64,000 nt of DNA from the NCBI GenBank assembly GCA_009792885.1, contig WMCF01000009.1, positions 1,341,054 to 1,405,053 of the forward strand, given 5' to 3'. A program made the position numbers and the translations under genes. Of this stretch, positions 60,301 through 64,000 are shown one piece after another (positions within the stretch are counted from its first letter, which is position 1; each line of letters opens with the position of its first letter). The notes under the pieces were generated by a model. That model had not been told where the DNA came from. It saw nothing but the letters and a program-made list of their open reading frames with translations, and made no database searches. This DNA is from Eremophila alpestris peregrina (taxonomy: Eukaryota; Chordata; Aves; Passeriformes; Alaudidae).

Positions 60301-63300
60301 GGGGAGCTCTACCCCTTCTGATGAGAATGTGGGTTTAGATCATCTTAATCCAGCCGTAAAAGTGCAGGAGTGGATAGGCAGATGTGCTGGACTGAGGAGC
60401 TTGAGAGGTAATGGATATGTTTGCTTGGATCTGCTTTGTTAACTTTGGCAGCCCTGCTCATCATGAGAACTCTTGCATTGTGTGGGAGAAAGAGAGGGAA
60501 CAGATAGTATCACTCACAATATTCCTTACATATTAAGACTACAAGCAGTATTTATACCCCCCTGAATGCTGCTCCTATACTGCTGGAAAGCTTTTTTTCT
60601 CTCAATGAGCTTTGCTATGTAGTGCTTTTTAACTGTTTTTACTGTTGTCAGGGTGGAGGAAGTCTAAGGCCTGGGCCACTCTAATAACAAGTTTTAGTTA
60701 TAATTATTATGAGTGAATTTAAGCAAGTCATGATTAAGCTAAGATTAGTCTCCTTGTGTGATATTTTTAACAAGCTCTTGTACTTAGCCTTTTAGCTTTC
60801 CTCTTAACTTGCTAACTTAAAGAGAAAAAGTTGCATCTGTAGGTATTGGAATGTCTCCACTGTTGTTTGCCATGCTTCTCTACCAAAGCTCACTGGAGCT
60901 GATGCTGTTAAAGTTGGGGCTTTTTTTTTTTTTTTGCTTCTCTGTCTTGAAGTCCAAATGCTGTTTGCTGGGAAATGTCTTATCATCAGACCTTTGAAAC
61001 AGAAGCCTTTTCTTCACCTCTTTTTCCTGTCTCTCCATGTGTGTGCACACAGCCAAATGGGGTAGTTTGCATGGCTGTGTATTCTTCACTAAAAAAACAA
61101 GGGGTGATGGATTTGAAGCAAAGTTTTGCAAAATGTGTATTCACAAATGGGCTGCATGCATTATTAACCTTGCTTTAGGGACAGTTGCTTGGAGCTAGAA
61201 GCAGCCATGAGCCTGTTAGAGAGTAGGGATGTTTGACTCCAGTGTACTGAGATGTTTATGCTGAATACCCCAGGAAATGGGTGAGGGAAAAGTGACTGTG
61301 ACTCTGCCTTTGCTGACACTTTACCCTAAGATGAAGAGCAAACCCACATTTAAATTTGATTTTCCCATGTGCCAGGAGCGGGCCCAAGACTGCAGACTGA
61401 GGTTGTGCAGAGGAGATGCTGTGTGGAAGGGCTGATGGGCCACATCAGTGTCTGCCTTGCTCAATAGGGGATGGCCAGAAGGCTTTTGGATGGTAGTGTA
61501 TACACTCAAGCATATCTACATGAAACTAGGTGGCCAGTCGCCAGGGCTAAAATACTGACATTTAGATCATTCCTGAATGCCTGAAAAAAATCCAGAAGTT
61601 TCTTTCAATGAAACGATTTTTGTCCCAGTAAGAATTGTAGATGTCTTCATTTCTCCTATCCAGTCCAAAAAAAAAAAAAAAAAGGAAAAAAGATAATGAA
61701 GGTTTGTTTAAAATGAAACAATTCATTAATTTGAAGAAGTTGGAAACTGCATCTTAGTTTAGTGCTTTTATAAGTATTTAGGATCCTTCACCTGAGCTGA
61801 GTATTTTGAATTTAAAAACTAACTGAAATTGAAGAGTAAAAGAAAAAATGCTCAGGTTTGAAATGTGGCATAGGGATTGTGATTTGAACAATGCAGTGGT
61901 AATGCTTGTCATTAAAACTTTTTATGCTACAAAACCAAGCAGTCTTGAATTGGTCTGTGAAGACTGCAAAAGAACCAAAAGAGGTCCTTCCTTACACAGC
62001 ATCTGACAGTGAAAATCACTCTTAAAGAAGGCTTTATTTGCAAAGGCTTATCTATGCCAAAACACAGAAGAAGCAAAAGAAGAAAAATCCTTTGCCTGCT
62101 GAGCAGTAGATCATGTTTTCTTTTGAGGATGTGCCCAAACTTGGGGCTGTTTGAAGCAGGGAAGTTGCACTGGGGGAGGTATCCTGACACACTTGCCCAG
62201 TGCTCGTTCTGTATCAGAGGCATCTGCTGCTGGTTGCTGTGGGAGTCTGGATGTGAAGAAGACAGCTCCTCTGTCACATTCAGAGGGACTGTTCTTATTA
62301 AATATAGCTGTTCCTACAAGAGGTTACAAACCTAGCTAATGTTGCTCATACGCTGCAGGCTTTATTAAATGACAACTCCCAAAATGTGTCCTCCCTCAGA
62401 AGCTGCTTGATAGAAGAAGCAAGCAATTTTTCTGTGGGTGTTTGTAATGCTGCTGTGACTGGTAGAACTTGTTACTGTCCTTGTCCTGCAAAATTTTTAC
62501 TGTTGAATTTTTGTCAAAAGAAATTTCTATCAGGTGAGGACCAGACAGTTTATAAGATGTGGTGTTACTGCCCTGCAGCATTGCTAGTTTTGGTTTCCCT
62601 TTTAAAGGTTAAGGATGAAATACAAATGTGGAAGTAGTTTGTGGATGGGAGATAAAGCATTGTAAAAACAAGAAGTTAAAGAAAGCCTTTGCACTGAAGA
62701 GACAAGACTGTAATGAGGGCAGGATGGGACTGAGAGTTGCTGGCTTTTTGGATCAACAGGAGAGTTTCTTCCAGAACACAGACTGACAACAACAAAACTG
62801 TCAAATTTGAAGCTGTGTTTGCTTTATAAAGTGGCAGAAAACAGCTGAGAGGGAAGAGAACTGCATTCATAGAGGAAGGCTCATTATGGAAAGGAAATAA
62901 AAGATTAAGTAAGCCACTGCTGATTTTCATTGCTTTGGATGATTCAAAATCCAAGATCTCCACAGTTTATATGCGTTAATCTTGCCCTCCCCTTTCCTTC
63001 ATGCCTCTTGAGATCAGTATTGAATGTACTAGGCAAAGATTTTATTTAGTTTCCTCCTGAGATTGAAATGTGTTGACAAGCTGTATGTGTCAAGGATGCT
63101 TACATATGCTGGTGCCTAATAACACCACCAGCTCAGAAACACCGCAAAGCTTCTTTGTAAGGCTTGCAGCTCACACAGAAGACTTGAATGACACTGCTCA
63201 CTGCAAAATTGTTGGCATCTCTCCTCAAGAGTGACTAGCTTCCTGTGCTACATCCAAACTTGAACCACAGCACATATTTCCAAAATAATTTACAGACAGA

Positions 63301-63458
63301 TTTGGGTGTTTATTCCTGTATTTAAGAGATTTAACAATTTTTCCTTTTCTTTTGTGTATTTTCTTTTCTCTTTATGTTTTATTTTTGAAAGATAGGATGG
63401 TATTTTCATAAAAGACATGCTGCCTCCGCAAAGTTTGTTCTTTTTTTTTTTAATTTAG
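57331..63458. other. Noncoding stretch, nothing firmly recognised
   Basis: AT-rich, with A-runs at 59415-59427 and 61666-61683. Acceptor-like sites after strong pyrimidine tracts occur near 57966 (tttcttgtattttag) and 58828 (ttttctattttcag), but no matched donor and unique open phase follow. No RNA gene or repeat end is recognised. Confidence 0.4.
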
Positions 63459-63550
63459 AAATACTATGCAGCAACGTACCAGAAGTCCAGCCACAATCAC
63501 TGTCACCAAAGCAGCCTGCAAGTGAAGAAGGATATAGACTCAATAGATAA
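63459..63550 (+). other. Candidate last exon, unidentified
   Basis: Follows a long pyrimidine tract (gttctttttttttttaatttag). Phase 1 reads ILCSNVPEVQPQSLSPKQPA then SEEGYRLNR and TAA at 63548, a hydrophilic peptide like a C-terminal tail. The other phases are open too: phase 2 for 21 codons (starts NTMQQRTRSPATI) and phase 0 to TAA at about 63618. The coding frame is therefore undecided. There is no good donor, so it would be terminal. It is 26 kb beyond the last strong exon and may belong to another transcript. Confidence 0.3.
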
Positions 63551-64000
63551 GCCCACTGCTTTCACTATTTCAGTCTGCACACTGGCTTGTGCTTGCCAAT
63601 TAAATGAGTGGAAGTAAGGGAAAGCAACTTTCCCTTGACTTTTTTAGAAGTCATGACTGATTGGTGCAATTTGTAATTAAATGCATTATCCCTTAATTGC
63701 AAACAGCATGGAAAAGTCTTGAATTAATGGGGAAAGGGATTCTTTAAATGTCTTTTGACACCAGACCTTTAAGTTGCACTGTGGGCACAGAGGCCCTCCA
63801 CCATGCAAGGCTTTCCTTTCACACCCCCTGCAGCATTTTTTCTCTTTAGTTCTATGAGATATGTGAAACCTGATCCTATGGCTAAACAGATCCAGCATTT
63901 TTGTGGGTTCCTGCTCCTAGCAATGGCTGTTGGAAGCAGTGATGGAATATCTCTGCTTCAAAGTGCCTGGAGTATTGGTGGTGCTAGCAGGCCAGCACTC
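63551..64000. other. Noncoding stretch to the window end
   Basis: If 63459-63550 is a last exon, this would be its 3' untranslated region. Otherwise nothing is recognised. The minus-strand ORF at 63686-63898 has no support. Confidence 0.35.

Noticed and set aside
1..64000. CRISPR array, tRNA, rRNA or bacterial/phage system
   Set aside because: No regularly spaced repeats, cloverleaf-like segments, ribosome-binding sites or operon-like ORFs. The CR1 and LTR content marks vertebrate nuclear DNA.

Overview
The window looks like AT-rich, gene-poor vertebrate nuclear DNA. Several degraded CR1 non-LTR retrotransposon 3' ends, and one solo LTR of a type I associate with songbird endogenous retroviruses, point to a bird, probably a passerine. 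I see no bacterial-style operons, tRNA, rRNA, CRISPR arrays or long intact open reading frames. The longest ORFs are 140-170 codons, and none matches a family I recognise. Nearly all the longer ones sit in repeats, homopolymers or GC-richer patches.

The best gene evidence is a set of short plus-strand segments spread from about 11.3 kb to 37.2 kb, and perhaps on to 63.5 kb. Each has a splice-acceptor-like start and a donor-like end, with exactly one open phase between. The strongest are 11326-11484 (contains a possible start ATG), 17124-17246, 19874-19934, 31138-31258, 35531-35672 and 37147-37239. Weaker ones are 15792-15935, 27295-27355, 40396-40435, 44759-44821, 52715-52782 and a possible last exon at 63459-63550. 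The peptides are helical-looking: coiled-coil or spectrin-like at the 5' end, HEAT/ARM-like or unclear further on. I could not name the gene. Phases do not chain perfectly, so some exons are missing, some candidates are false, or more than one transcript is involved. All exon calls are ab initio readings by eye.

Layout. 1-11.3 kb: unannotated AT-rich DNA with a 50-T plus 26-T double homopolymer. 11.3-20 kb: 5' candidate exons and the only CpG-rich patch (about 11.9-12.1 kb), which carries a 40-bp tandem duplication and a GC box. 20-37 kb: introns with sparse candidate exons and an A/C-only tract. 37.9-41.4 kb: three CR1 copies in both orientations. 41.4-53.9 kb: intron-like or intergenic DNA, with a duplicated acceptor at 52.65 kb. 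53,876-54,466: solo LTR with a 6-bp target-site duplication. 54.5-64 kb: mostly featureless, with another CR1 piece at 57.1 kb and a telomere-motif inverted repeat at 56.27 kb.

The solo LTR and the CR1 copies are the firm calls. The split gene is the most useful lead, and RNA-seq or a protein search would settle it.
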